A stretch of DNA of 64,000 nucleotides from assembly GCA_948474755.1 (NCBI GenBank), contig CAOLHI010000150.1, positions 1,674,001 to 1,738,000 of the forward strand. The letters run 5' to 3'. The position numbers were made by a program, and so were the translations under genes. Shown in pieces: positions 35,260-47,194 of the stretch (positions within the stretch are counted from its first letter, which is position 1; every line of letters begins with the position of its first letter). The DNA is from Ctenosaura bakeri (lineage: Eukaryota > Chordata > Lepidosauria > Squamata > Iguanidae). The notes under the pieces were generated by a model. That model was not told where the DNA came from and made no database searches. It saw only the letters and a list, made by a program, of their open reading frames with translations.

Positions 35260-37880
35260 ACTTCATTTATTTTACCAAGTAATCTCACCATCTCCCAATC
35301 TAGATCAGAACAACAGCACCAGGAGAAAGGGTTAAATCTTTCCTTTGATCTCATTTTCCTTATCATTCCTTTGACTACATTTTTTTTTTCCTAGTAGAGA
35401 AATTATAGCTTCAAGAAGAGGCCAAAGAAAGAAAGATGGCATTCATGGAATGTATGAAACCCTCCTTTCTCAGTGCCATAGTTCTGATCCATCTTAGTAT
35501 ACTGTCCACCCCATCTTCTGATATTTCTTGAAATGGAAATAGGTTTATCATAACAGCATATTTCTGATGTCTCCTGTAGAGTGACCCTTACAAGAATGTC
35601 TCTTGTTTTTTATCTTGCAAATTGATATTTGATGTTGTGCTCAGTCTTTGAAAAAAGGCTGTCTAAGGATTAGAGGAAAAAGTTTGTTGGGTCTGTAATT
35701 CTTGATGAAAGTATCCACCACCACAACTCATCCTTGATAAGATTTGGGAGTAGAAAACATACCTGCCTCTAACATCCAGTCTTTTGCAATGCCTGTGGTA
35801 CTGCTGAAGAAATAAAAGTCACAGTAAAGCACATCAGTATGTCTAAAACACAGCTGTCTAAAAATTTACCTTGGAAAAAAATATACATACATACTTGATG
35901 TTACCCTGAGTAATGGGGAAAAATGCCTACATTTACTGTTTACATTAAAATGTGTAGAAAAATACATTTATGCAAGCAACAACAAAAGCCACAATACCCT
36001 GGGTAAATTACCTTGGGGAAAAAACAAAAACAAAAAAATAAAAATAAAAATGGAAGCCTCACAGGTGATCATAAAACAAGGATGGAATTTCACACTTCTA
36101 AGATGTTCCATTTTACTGATATACTTAATTCCTGTTGAACATATTAAGCATGAATTTCTAGTTCCTTTTTGGGGTGTGGTGGGACTTTCTTAGTTAGTAG
36201 ATCTAGTAGAATCAAAGAATCTAGATCCAAAACAAAGAACCCAAATGAGATGTAATTCTGCTTATTCCTTGTGGACTGGTGTTTGGGGTGGCAAGCCCAG
36301 TACTTGATCTTCAGCTCCTGCCTCTTTGGAGCATACATAATTCTCATTGGATCCATAATTTTCACTGGATCATTGGGAAGGAATGTGATTTGGTGAGAAA
36401 TAAATGTAGAACCACTAGATGTAGTGCCATTTGGAAGTTCAATTAGAGAACATCATGTGTCAAGAACAACCAAAACACAAAACTGCAAAAGTTCTACTTG
36501 CTATCACCAGCCCACCTGCTCAATGCAGAGCTGAATTGGAATGTTGGCAAGGACTATTTCTACAGTCATTAAGCTGAGAGACATCAGAGTCACCAGTTCA
36601 GCTGGCTAGCTGAGAGGCAGGCTGCTCAGCCTCTGTTCAGCTATGCTGAAATGCAAACCTTTCAAAATACATTATACAAAGGGATCAGTGGAGAGCATAA
36701 TGGATTCTCAGCACCAACTGAACTATACCATAAATCATACATCAGCATAAAACTGTTTTCTCTAGAGCTTCAACAACACACACGCAAACAACCATTTTCA
36801 GTTTGAGAGTACATTTTCCAAGTGCGCATCACATTATAGAGACAGAAGGCAGGAGATGGCAGGTGTCTACTCTTCCCACCAGACTCCTCCCCACCACACA
36901 CTGAACCAAAATGTGGCGTATTGATGTTCCTCACCATCCATTTGTCATTACTGCTATGCTGACAGAAAACATCAACTGCTCACAACAGGAGCCAAAACTA
37001 ACCACACTGATTCTCATTTACAATGTGTTGATTCCTATATCTGTTCTAATTTTGTATTGCTTCTATAAACATAAAAAAAATATATGTGATTGTGTGGCAG
37101 TGAGGAAAGATACAATTGTTCTCTGTAATTCAAAATCTGCTCTTAATTTGGACCTCCAAAGGACAACAAGGGTCTTTATCAGGTTATCATATTAATAATT
37201 TGCAAGTAGATTCTTGAAAAAATGGGACATGTATATTGAAGGGGGAATGTAGGCAGAGAGCTGGTCTCTAGTATTTGAAATTCTAGGACAAACAACTCAA
37301 AAAAATGACTATTATGTGTATAAATATACAAAGAATAAATGTTTGGTATTTCTTTATGGTGTACTGTGGGGTGGGGGGGAGATAGACAGGTGAATCTGCT
37401 TCAAATGTTATACCAACTGCTGCAAAAGATACTTTAAAAATAATAATTTGCAGCTCAGATCATCACACTAGATTCTTCAAAATGTAACAAGATATTGGAA
37501 TAAAAGAAAAGAGTTATGTGAGGACAAATAATGTGGCTTTTATTTCAAATGTGACTCTGAACTCCCAAAAACACTCAGAATGAGGATCAAATTACTTATT
37601 GTAGACTAGTAAATCTAGAAAATAACAATGTTGACCGCAAAAGGAAGAAAAAAAAGATGAATAGTACTTTGCATAGAAAAGCGCAGAATTGCTTTGTTAC
37701 CCCCAAACTAAATTATGTGGAGACAATAAACAAGGCCTGGCCTTGTTTTTTCTTTGCTCAGACTGGAATGGCAGCTTTCTCCCCAGTCTGACCAGGTGCG
37801 TTGCCACTCTACGCACAGCTCTGGTTTTCCCCAAAACACCATCCTTGTGTAACCAGGACAAAGCCTATCAGTTAGTAATT
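35260..37880. other. No gene seen
   Basis: Unclassified, AT-rich. The frame at 36911-37195 contains a hydrophobic stretch (LILIYNVLIPISVLILYCFY) but has no homologue I recognise and no further support, so I do not call it. Confidence 0.4.
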
Positions 37881-37884
37881 AAAA

Positions 37885-38475
37885 CTGTTTAAATGATTTA
37901 TGGTAGTGTGGTTCTGGATAGTTATAATCACTGAGAATCATTCAGTTGAAACCAAGTTGATAAGAAAATATAATATAATCTTTATTAAAACAATAAAAAG
38001 AATGAAGTATTGATTTTATAAATGTGTCCAAGTTCAAACGGATATTTAGAATACTTTTAAACAGTTCCTTATCTCTTTATAATATCATAAAGGCACAAGT
38101 CTCTCTCTCACATGCATGGCCCTCTGGCTTCCCTCATCGCCAATGGCTGTGTTCTCAAATCTAAGTCATTTTCTCTGACTGGATTTAACAGTGGAGTTTC
38201 TTTTCTGCCCCTTCTCTAGGCTTTCTCTGAGAACACCCCTCCCATTCAACTATCTTCAATTGAATGAGAACTTCTCTGCCTGAAGAAGTCACCCTTCACC
38301 TTGAACTTGATAGTTTGACGTTCTCTCTCTCTTAACCATACCAGTATGCCTGTTATAAATACATTTTAATTCAGGCCTCCATTCCTCCTTTCCAGTAAAA
38401 GGGGCTGAACTTTCCTCTGGAGTGGCCACTGCTAGTTGCCTATTAACCTACCACTGGGCAACTCCCCCTATACTC
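37885..38475 (-). mobile_element. Possible LTR-like segment
   Basis: On the minus strand it has TATTTATAAC near 38350 and AATAAAG near 37978, in the LTR promoter-to-terminator order. It directly abuts the family B LTR at 38476. No terminal repeats or duplications could be fixed, so this is tentative. Confidence 0.3.
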
Positions 38476-39109
38476 TGTCACCGTGGGTCACTCAGGGGTC
38501 CCCCTGCAATGCCAGTACTTCCATTCAAAGATGGACAAAATTAGAAAGCCTGAAAGAGGAGAACAACCTAGAGAGATCTTTCCACCAATGTTTATGGGAT
38601 CTTTGTAGGGAAGAACCAGCCAGAGATTCAAAAGGTAAGCTAAAATATATTTTATTTAGGGAATTAACAATCACACACAAGACACAAGCACTCACACAAT
38701 AACACTAGCTGAAGGAGAAAGGGAGGAAAATTGTTGATAGTGAGGGTTCAAGGTGACAATTACCCATCCAGAGAGCAGTGAAGCAGCAGCAATGTGACTT
38801 AGACTTCACCTAAGGGCAGTATTTGTTCAGAAATCAGAATGACAGCTTGGCTGCTAGCAAGCAAAGTACTGCAAGCTAGCTGCTCAAACCCAAGGATTTT
38901 TATACCCAATTTCTACCTGTATGTGAATAGTTCTCTATCTGAGTAAACAATGGAGTTTGCAGAGTAGACAATGAGGTCTGAACTAGGCTAACAATCTTAT
39001 TGATAGGTGACAAAGAGTTACTGGACATTGTGATAGCTCTGTAGTGGTCAGACAGGTGTGGGAACAAACAAGTTGGTGGGAAGAAGGTTTGAAAAAAATC
39101 AGTCATTTG
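38476..39109 (-). mobile_element. LTR family B, part 1 (cut by the L1)
   Basis: Starts TGTCACCGTGGGTCACTCAG and GGGTCC, like the left end of the 13777 LTR (TGTTACCC, then GAGGGTCC). A TATA-like GATTTTTATACCC (antisense TATAAAAATC) lies near 38897. It continues after the L1 from 46961 to about 47190; the distance from TATA to the end in the joined sequence is close to that of the 13777 copy. The right end is not fixed. Confidence 0.55.
39092..39109. repeat. Left target-site duplication of the full-length L1
   Basis: AAAAAAATCAGTCATTTG, repeated exactly at 46943-46960. Confidence 0.9.
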
Positions 39110-41321
39110 CTGAAATTAGTGAGAGACTGAAATTAGCAAAGCCAGCTGAGTGTGAGTGTCTTTTTTCTCCAAAGAAACGAGTGGGATAGAGTTAAGAGAC
39201 AGAGTACAAAGATCTTTATATAATCTTTTGCTCTTGCGAGTGAAAGGAGAGTAATCAACAGGACCGGAGTGGATTCAACAGGAGAGGTGGGCTTATTTTC
39301 TCCCCACCTCCCCCACGATCTGGAGCAGTTTGACTAGCGGGACTTGGAAGCTGGATCTTTTTCAGGGTAGAGCTGATCATTTGAACAGCCACCACTGGGA
39401 TACTATTTTTGGGTTGTTACTTCCGAGTAGGACGCTTTTCACTTCCTGGGCCCTTTTCGCACGGGCTTTCCCGAGCGAAATAGCCCCGTGAGCCGTGCGG
39501 GAGTGGGAGCGTCGCTCCGCACGATGCACTCCCACTTCCGGCGCTCTCACGGGGCTGCGGCGGCGCGAGCGCGGGGTTTTTGATTTTCGCTTCCAAGCGA
39601 AAATCACCCCGCGCTCGTGCAACGCTCCCGGCGCCCACCCGCACTTACCTGTTGTGCGGTGCGTCGGAGAGGCTGCCGGGTAGCGCTTCCTTCCCTCCGC
39701 TCCTGCGGAAGGAAGGGGTGGGGCGGGGCGCTTGCGTGACGGATGCGATGGCATCCTGCTTCGCGCGGGTGGGGGGCTGCTCGCAACAGCCTCCCGCTTC
39801 GCGCGCGCGTGCGGGGGTGGGTGGGTGCGACTGTCGTTCGCTCCTGGCGTGCGCGGGGGGTGGATGGGTGCGACTGTCGCTCGCTTCCCGTGTGTGCGGG
39901 GGGCGCCGCGAGAGGCTCCTGCTTCTTGCGCAAGCGGGGGAGGATGGACGCGCGAGCCGCCTCCGCCTCCGGGACGCTGCCGCTTCCCCGCTTGTTCCTT
40001 CGCCTGCGGAAGGAACGAGCGGGGAACCGGCAGGCTCTCGAAAGAGGCTTTTCACGCAAGCTGCCCACTCCGGCTCACGCAAAAAGCCTCAGTGCGAAAA
40101 GGGCCCTGGTTTCCCAAAGAGAGCTGAACGGTCATCACTGAGCTACAGCTTTGGCTGGTTTTCTTTGAGTAGAACACTTACCATTCTGTTCTGCCTTTTT
40201 TTGGAGAACGTTTATCACTTTCTATTCTTTTGAAGAGTGCTGATCAGTGGAACAGACATTATTGAGCTACTGCTTTGGGATGTTTCATTTTGTTTTGTTA
40301 TTTTCCGAGTAGAACGCCCATGAAGTGTTTTTTGTTTTTTCTGAGGAGGGCTGAACAGCTGAGTAAGAGACTGAAATCAGGGAGAGACTGAAATTAGTGA
40401 AGCCAGTTGAGTGGGAGTGTCTTTTTTTCTCCAAAAAAATGAGTGGGATAGAGTTAAGAGACAGAGTACGAAGATCTTTATATAATCTTTTGCTCTCTTG
40501 AGCGAAAGGAGAGTAATCAACAGGAGGGGAGTGGATCCAGTAGGAGAAGCCAGCTTATTTTCTCTCTACCTCCCCCATGATCTTGAGCAGTTTGACTAGC
40601 TGGACTTGGAAGCTGGATCTTTTTCAGTGTGTAAGGTTTACTTCTTATATTCCGGTATAAGAAAAGTTGGGAAATTAGTTGGACCTCAATTTTCTGGTTT
40701 TTTCCTGAAAAGGCTTTGAGGGCATAAGAAGTGTATCAGCTTGAGAGTGGCTGAAGTGGAGGGGGCGGTGTAGATCTTTATAACTGTCATTGATACTCTT
40801 GTATTATTACTGTACTAATCCATAATCAGGGTGCTTTTGTATATTGCGTTAGGGTACCGATACTTGAATTGACGAGAAATTTAAGACTGGAAATAGATGT
40901 TTTTCTTCCTTTTTTCGAATCTCACGCTGTTAAATAAGTCATTTGCATAGGCTTATAATAGTTCATTGAGTTAGGACTCTGCGTGTTTAAGGTGAACATT
41001 TTTAGATCTGTATATATATTTGATTGGAGTTTGTCTTCTTTATATTTTCTATTACTATAAGCTTATTATTGTTTTAAAATGTCTCAATATTAGGTGTAAT
41101 GTTAATACTGGACTAGGAAGAATATATAATTAATGAGATACTGAGGTATTGATTGTATTTTCCTTCTTCCCTTCCTTCTCTATTCTCTTGCACTTTTTGT
41201 CCCCACTTTCTTATTATATAGCTTATTTAATTCTATTGTACTAGGAAAATAAGACTAAAATTATATAGAGGCTAAAATAAATTTATAAGGAAATTATAAA
41301 CAGCAAATAAATCAGGGGGGA
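39110..41321 (+). promoter_or_regulatory. L1 5' UTR with two tiers of tandem units
   Basis: A large unit of about 256 bp occurs twice (39110-39365 and 40371-40627) with high identity; both carry GATCTTTATATAATCTTTTGC and a CTTGGAAGCTGGATCTTTTT end. Between them are three shorter units of about 90-116 bp, starting AGCTGATC/AGCTGAAC near 39371, 40122 and 40238, each with a GAGTAG(A/G)AC-type word. The MITE splits the first short unit. Downstream (40628-41321) is single-copy AT-rich sequence. By analogy with monomeric L1 promoters in rodents these could be promoter units; this is inference. Confidence 0.75.
39449..40105. mobile_element. CpG-rich GGCC-family MITE in the L1 5' UTR
   Basis: GGCCCTTTTCGCAC at the left and GTGCGAAAAGGGCC at the right are perfect inverted ends, flanked by CTG (39446-39448 and 40106-40108). 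It is 657 bp, very GC-rich and dense in CpG, unlike anything else here. A block around 39643 (ACTTACCTG) matches the subfamily B block ACTTACC(T/A). Frames up to 217 residues on both strands are by-products of high GC content and have no transposase motif. Confidence 0.85.
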
Positions 41322-42506
41322 ATGGCTCCAAAAAAGAAAGAAAAAGTAGCTACTAGTTCTCAAATACAAACACAACTGGTAATGGAAAGGAAAGCGTCTA
41401 TAGACTCCTCCCCTTCAATCTCCACACTACATCTACAAACTAGAAAATCATCTATTGAGCAGTTATATACATCTCAAACTCCGAAAGCTGCTTCTCAACT
41501 ATTGAATCCAAATCCTACACTTCCCACCAGTGACATGTTTCACCAAATTCTTCAGGAATTCAGGGAATTTAAGAATGAGATAAGACAAGAACTTAAGGAA
41601 ACCAGAAATAAGAAATAAGGAAGGATATGAAGAAAGATTTAGAAAAAATAAATAAGCAATTATCCAGGATGGACAAGGATCTGAAAGAAACAAAAGCAGA
41701 AGTAAAACAGTTGGTTGTTGATAATGAAAGGCTAGCAAAGGAAACTAAAAATAATAATTTACAAATCAAACAAATGGAAGCAATGGTAAATACTCAGGAA
41801 TTAAGATACAGAGATAAAGCCATTAAAATAAGAGGTTTATTTGAGCAGAGGGGAGAAGATCTTTATCAAAGAATAGTACCTCCATTGGCGGACTATATTG
41901 GATATTCAATTGAGAGGATGGAAATTGAAACAGACAGGATTTTTCATATTGATTCTAGATTGGCCAAAGAAAGAAATCTCCCAAGAGATATAGTTGTGAA
42001 TTTTGCCAAAATTCGGACCAAGGAAAAGATCCTACAAAAAAATTATAAAGTTAAACTTTACATAGAAGACAGGGAAGTTAAGATTTTTAAGGATATACCA
42101 TTCCAAATCCTTAAAAAAAGACAAGAATATAAACAATTATCCAGCTGGCTTTCTAGACATGAAATTCCTTTTAGGTGGGAAAAGGCGGAGGGGATCTCTC
42201 TCTTTTTTTTTTTTTTACAAATATAAACGTTATAGAATAACATCTGCAGATCAGGTCCCAGCAATACTAAAGAACTTACAACAAGATAAAGGAGACAACC
42301 TCAATAAAGAAAAAGATAAGAAGACAGAACATCAAGCTGAAGAAGAAAAGGATTTGAGGCATAGAGAGGAGGGAAGAGAGCAGATTGTCACAAGTAAAGA
42401 ACGAGATTCAGATGAAAAGGAAGTTTTGGATGACAAAGAGGAAGAAGTTCAAAGCGAATTGGATGCGGAAAACTCAGAGGAAGAACAGGACGATGAAGAA
42501 GAATAG
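41322..42506 (+). pseudogene. L1 ORF1 (two frameshifts)
   Basis: Encodes the RNA-binding protein of L1 RNPs. Starts MAPKKKEKVATSSQIQTQLV (lysine-rich), runs to 41618, then continues in another frame from about 41612 to 42226 (coiled-coil-like MKKDLEKINKQLSRMDKD, then IKIRGLFEQRGEDLYQRIVP, EMETDRIFHIDS-like and NLPRDIVVNFAK, the RNA-recognition and C-terminal folds). It changes frame again at a T run near 42205 and ends at 42506 with an acidic tail (EEEQDDEEE). The first shift looks like a single-base deletion near 41613, the second like slippage in the T run. ATG 41322 is chosen because a lysine-rich start follows it directly and none precedes. Confidence 0.85.
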
Positions 42507-42587
42507 GACGAATTGGGGGAGGAGGGAGAGGAGGAAGGAGATAAGGATCAAGAGGACTAGAGAAACTTAAGAACTAAATATACAATC

Positions 42588-45500
42588 ATGAAGGTTTTAT
42601 CTTGGAATATAAAGGGCTTAAATTCCAACTATAAGCGTAGACAAATATTCCACTACTTAGAAAAGAAAAAGATCGACATCATCTGTCTCCAAGAAACAAA
42701 AGTTAAGGAACAGGACGTTCGATTTCTCAGGAACCCCAAATTAGGAAGGAGTTTTTCTTCAAATTTTCAGAAAAAAAAGAGAGGGGTTGTAATGTATATT
42801 AACTCATCCTTTTCAGCCAAAGAAATCTTTAATGACTCAGAGGGTTACTATATAGGCGTAGAAATTGAATCATTAAATGAGACTATATTGGCTATTGGGA
42901 TTTATGCCCCTCAAGACCATAAAGCAAACTTTTTCTCTAAAATAAGAGAGGAAATTTTGAAATATGAACATCAAAAAGATCATTTTAATATTCTTCTGAT
43001 GGGGGACATGAATGGAGTTGTGGACCCAACAATTGATAGATCTAGTTGTAGGAAAAAAACATACTCAAGGTAAAATACCAAAAAGTTTCTTTGAAATGAT
43101 AGAACTCTTAAATCTAACAGATGTCTGGCAATATAAATACTCTAAAAGGCCAGGTTATACTTTTTATTCGGATGTCCATAACTCTATGTCAAGGACTGAC
43201 ATGTTTCTCACCTCATCATGGTTAACATCTAGAGTGAATGAGATTGAGATTCTTCCTAGGTCTTCTCAGATCATAATCCCATAATGCTTACATTGCAAAC
43301 AAATATAAGAAAGGGAGGAAATTGGAGACTGAATGAAGAACTTCTTAGAGACCACGAATATCGACAACGAACAAAAAAGGTGCTTAAATTATATTTTGCA
43401 GAGAACGATAACAATGAGGTCTCCCTTCCTATGTTATGGGATGCTAGTAAAGCTGTAATCAGGGGAGAATTTATAAAATGGAATTCTGAATTATTAAGAC
43501 AAAGGCAGAAAAAAATATTAGAATTGACAGGGGATCTGAGGAACAAAGAGGAAAAACTTAGGAAGGATCTGAATAACATTAAACTAGGTAGGCAAATCAA
43601 TATATTGAGAGAACAGATAAGGCAGGAAAATATTCATGAGATGGAAGAGAAACTACGAAGAATTAAACAACAAAATTTTGAATATGCAGATAAACCAGGG
43701 CGCTGGTTATCCTATAAACTTCGAAAAAGGAGGGAGAGGAATATGATTTTGAAAGTTAAGAGTAAGGGCAGACTTATTACAGATCAAGAGGAGATCAAGG
43801 ATGTCTTTCATCAATTCTTTCAAGACCTTTATGAAAATAAAAACAAAATTTCTGAGGGAGATATTGCTCATTATTTAGAGACATCTAAACTATACCAATT
43901 ATCGGGAGAACAAAAAACTTTTTTGAATGCACCGATCCAGGAAAAGGAGGTTGATAGTGCTATACGAAAGCTAAAAGAGGCTAAAGCACCAGGTCCTGAT
44001 GGACTAACTTCGATTTACTATAAAGCATGCAAAAAAGAACTGCTATCTCCTCTTACTAAATTATTCAATCAGATTACTAAATTAGGGATACCCGAAACCT
44101 GAAAAGAAGCCACTATAGTTATAATTTTGAAAGAAGATAGGGACCCTCTATCTCCTAATAGTTATAGACCTATTTCTCTCCTCAATACTGATTATAAAAT
44201 ATTTACTAACATTCTTGCCGAGAGACTTAAAATTGTCCTTCAAGACTTAATATATTACGATCAAAATGGCTTCTTACCAGGGAGAGGGGTTCGAAAATAT
44301 AAGAACAGTAATTAATATGATTGAATATTTTGATAAACACAATGAAAAGGAGTTGGCAATGCTTTTTGTTGACGCAGAAAAGGCGTTCGACAACATCAAC
44401 TAGCAATTCATGTTTGCGGCTTTGAAAAAAATGGACTTTGGAAATGATTTCATGGCCTGGATTCATCAAATATATGCAGATGCAACAGTCCAAGTGGTAA
44501 TTAACGGTGAGAGAACAGATAAGATAAAAATACAGAAAGGGACAAGACAGGGCTGTCCTTTATCCCCATTGATATTTATAGCTATACTAGAAATATTTTT
44601 ATTAAATATTAGACAAGATCAAAATATCAAGGGTGTGAAGATAAAAGATCAAAACTACAAGTTATTGGCGTTTGCTGATGACTTACTATTCTTCTCAGAA
44701 AAGCCAATGGATGACATTAAGACAATTGCAGTTAAAATTAAGGAATTTGGAGATTTGGCTGGCTTTAGGATTAAGGAAAAAGCAAAGCTTTTGCTTAAAA
44801 ATATGACTAAGGATAAAAAATGTCTCCTTTCTAGAAATATGGATTTTCAAAGTGTTCAGCAAATAAAATACTTGGGCATAACCATAGCGCATCAAAATAA
44901 TTTGCTTTTCGAGCTAAATTATGAAAAGATTTGGAAACGAATTCAATCTGACATGATAAAATGGTCTAGACTACAACTCTCTTTTCTAGGTAGAATTGCC
45001 GTAGTAAAAATGAATATCCTCCCGAGGATGAATTATCTGTTTCAGAACTTGCCGATTATAAAAAACGAGAAATGCTTCTTAGCATGGAAGAGAGATATTT
45101 CAAAATTTATATGGGCTGGAAACAGAGCTAGAATCAAATGGAACAATTTGATAGAAAACAAACTAAAAGGGGGTTGTAACCTACCTGATCTGAGAACATA
45201 CTATCAAGCAAATGCCCTCACCTGGGTCATAGATTGGATTATGTTAAGGAACAACCGAGTATTGTTGCTAGAGGGTGCGGGCAACCGTTTTGGTTGGCAC
45301 GCATACCTCTGGTATGACAAGGCTAAGGTGGATCCCGACTTTAGAAATCATTATATACGTCAAGCCCTGCTCAAGGTATGGAATCAGTTTAAGAGAACGA
45401 ACTACAGAGAAATACAATCGTGGGTCTCCCCCAGGAGGCTTTCCATGCACCGTTTAAAAACAAGGAAGATAAATGGTTAACATATAATGATTTGATCAGT

Positions 45501-46304
45501 ATAGAAGGGGGAGAAAAAATATTCAAAACAAGGTCTCAATTAAAAGATTCAGGTTTAAACTGCCAATGGTTTCTTTATCATCAATTGAGAGAAAGATTCA
45601 GGATTGATATGAAGCTTCAAGGAATAACTATTAAGACAGTTTACACACCTTTTGAAAAGTTTTGCTTTGAAAAACCACAACATGCGACATCTAAATTTTA
45701 CAAACTATTACTAGAACAGCTCTTGGAGCCAGAAGTGGAGGTAATGATCAAGTGGGCCAGAAACTTAGGTAGAGAAATAAAGTTGGAAAATTGGGGAAAT
45801 AGTTGGCAAATTACAATGAAATTCACATGTGCACAAAGTTTAAAAGAAAACTATATCAAAATGTTCAATCGGTGGTATATGGACCCGGATAAACTGTCAA
45901 AAATCTATAAATCTCATTCTAATATCTGTTGGAAATGCAAACATTCAATAGGTACTTTTTTCCATTTGTGGTGGCAATGTCCGCTTACTAAGCAATATTG
46001 GAAAGAAATACATTTGGAAATCTCTAAAATACTTATGGTACAAATTCCACTAACTCCGGAATTCTTCCTATTGAATATGCAACACCAATTGAATGACTAT
46101 ACTAGGAAAAAGTATGGGAGGATACTCCTATATCTAATTACGGCGGCAAGAGTAGTGTTTGCTAAGAGGTAGAAAAACATTAATATATCAAAACTTGATG
46201 AGTGGTACAGGAAAATATTAGAATATGCTACACTAGATTGCTTAACTTTACAGCTAAAGCGAGAAGTAGCATATAACAAGCACTCAGGAAGAAAATTGGA
46301 ATAA
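42588..46304 (+). pseudogene. L1 ORF2 (endonuclease, reverse transcriptase, C-terminal domain)
   Basis: Nicks target DNA and copies L1 RNA into it. Endonuclease: MKVLSWNIKGLNSNYKRRQI and ICLQET (42588-42700), YAPQ (42903-42915), LLMGDMNG (42995-43020) and the SRTD-like segment (43190). Reverse transcriptase: SYRPISLLNTDYKIFTNILA (44160-44220), LFVDAEKAFDNI (44360-44400), QGCPLSPLIF (44545-44580) and AFADDLLFF (44667-44695), catalytic aspartates retained. C-terminus: CWKCKHSIGTFFHLWWQCPL (45928-45988), the CCHC-like region. Frame changes: A run near 43056, an extra TC near 43265, a 2-base loss near 44297 and a C run near 45430. Stops: TGA 44100-44102, TAG 44401-44403 and TAG 46170-46172, each at a tryptophan position. 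Confidence 0.9.
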
Positions 46305-46942
46305 GATATTTATATATCTCAAGTCTGTTTGATTTAGCAAATACTTTTTCTCAAGTTTAAGAACGAAAACCCTGTTATACATAAGGAGGTTTAGAGCTCA
46401 GTCACTGTTTATCAGAATTTTTTGGCAAAATTGTCCACGTCCTCTCTTTTACTTTATCATATAAACGAAGAGATAACATGAAGAGGAAATTGTAGGGGAA
46501 GAAAGAATCAAGATAAGAAGGAAACTAGATTTTTGATCTAGTAAGATGTTATGAATGCAGGTATAAATGTAAAATATAGGAAAGGCATAGAAGAGAGAAA
46601 AGATTTTATGTTTAGCTAGATATATCAAAATTAGTTAAAGGAAGCTGGAAAATGCACCGAAATAATGTTTTTTTCCCTCCCTTTTTTTGGCTACAATTCT
46701 ATTCAATTATATCTGGTGTCGGAAAGGTATAGACTTTATAAATGATAAGTGTTATGTGTATCTTAGATATTAAAACATTATATCAGTTGCAATAGTGAAT
46801 GCAAGATATAGTATAATATGTCTTGAGTTGATTGTGGTGTTATTTGTCTGTCTGTTTTTTGTTTGTTTTTGTTTGCTGTCTTAAATGTATATGAATGCCA
46901 ATAAAGACCAATTTATAAAAAAAATAAATAAAAAAAATATTA
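46305..46942 (+). other. L1 3' UTR and A-rich tail
   Basis: AT-rich sequence after the ORF2 stop, with a GTTTGTTTTTGTTTGC run near 46860 and AATAAA at 46900-46905, followed by an ATAAATAAAAAAAATATT tail. No coding frame. Confidence 0.85.
46900..46905 (+). terminator. L1 polyadenylation signal AATAAA
   Basis: AATAAA about 15 bases before the A-rich tail, in the usual position. Confidence 0.7.
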
Positions 46943-46960
46943 AAAAAAATCAGTCATTTG
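46943..46960. repeat. Right target-site duplication of the full-length L1
   Basis: Exact copy of 39092-39109. Confidence 0.9.
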
Positions 46961-47190
46961 GTGGGAACTTTCCCATCACTATTGTCTGAAGAAGAGTTGT
47001 TACAGCTTAGTTTAAGCCCATTATCTCTGGAGTCACTTGGTGATTTCCTGACTGTGACCTGGCTATGCCTAGAGGGGATCTCAGTGCATGTGTTCAGCTA
47101 GTTTCTTCTTCTTGTCCAGTTTTTGCCATACAGTTATAGCAGGGTACATTTTATATCAATGCCAATTACTATATCTTGCTAATTAAATCA
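46961..47190 (-). mobile_element. LTR family B, part 2 (after the L1)
   Basis: Continuation of the LTR interrupted at 39109. The end is estimated from the length of the 13777 copy and from the CCAATTACTATATCTTGCTA words resembling GCCAAATTATTGATATC in that copy. No terminal duplication was found. Confidence 0.4.
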
Positions 47191-47194
47191 TATC

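Larger units (their letters stand above)
39110..46942 (+). mobile_element. Full-length L1 LINE, defective
   Basis: Complete from the first 5' UTR base to an A-rich tail, with an exact 18-bp target duplication on both sides. Order: tandem 5' UTR (39110-41321, carrying a 657-bp MITE), ORF1 (41322-42506), an acidic tail and short gap, ORF2 (42588-46304), 3' UTR with AATAAA at 46900-46905 and a tail of mixed A/T. Without the MITE and its duplicated 3 bp it is about 7.17 kb. The coding frames have six frameshifts and three stops, so it is inactive now. It is younger than the LTR it landed in and older than the MITE it carries. Confidence 0.93.

Noticed and set aside
36911..37195. 94-residue frame with one hydrophobic helix
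   Set aside because: A single transmembrane-like stretch in AT-rich DNA is expected by chance; no signal, homologue or exon context seen.
39580..40233. 217-residue frame and long opposite-strand frames at 39.6-40.2 kb
   Set aside because: They lie in the CpG-rich MITE, overlap on both strands, are arginine/proline/serine-rich from base composition, and show no transposase or other domain.
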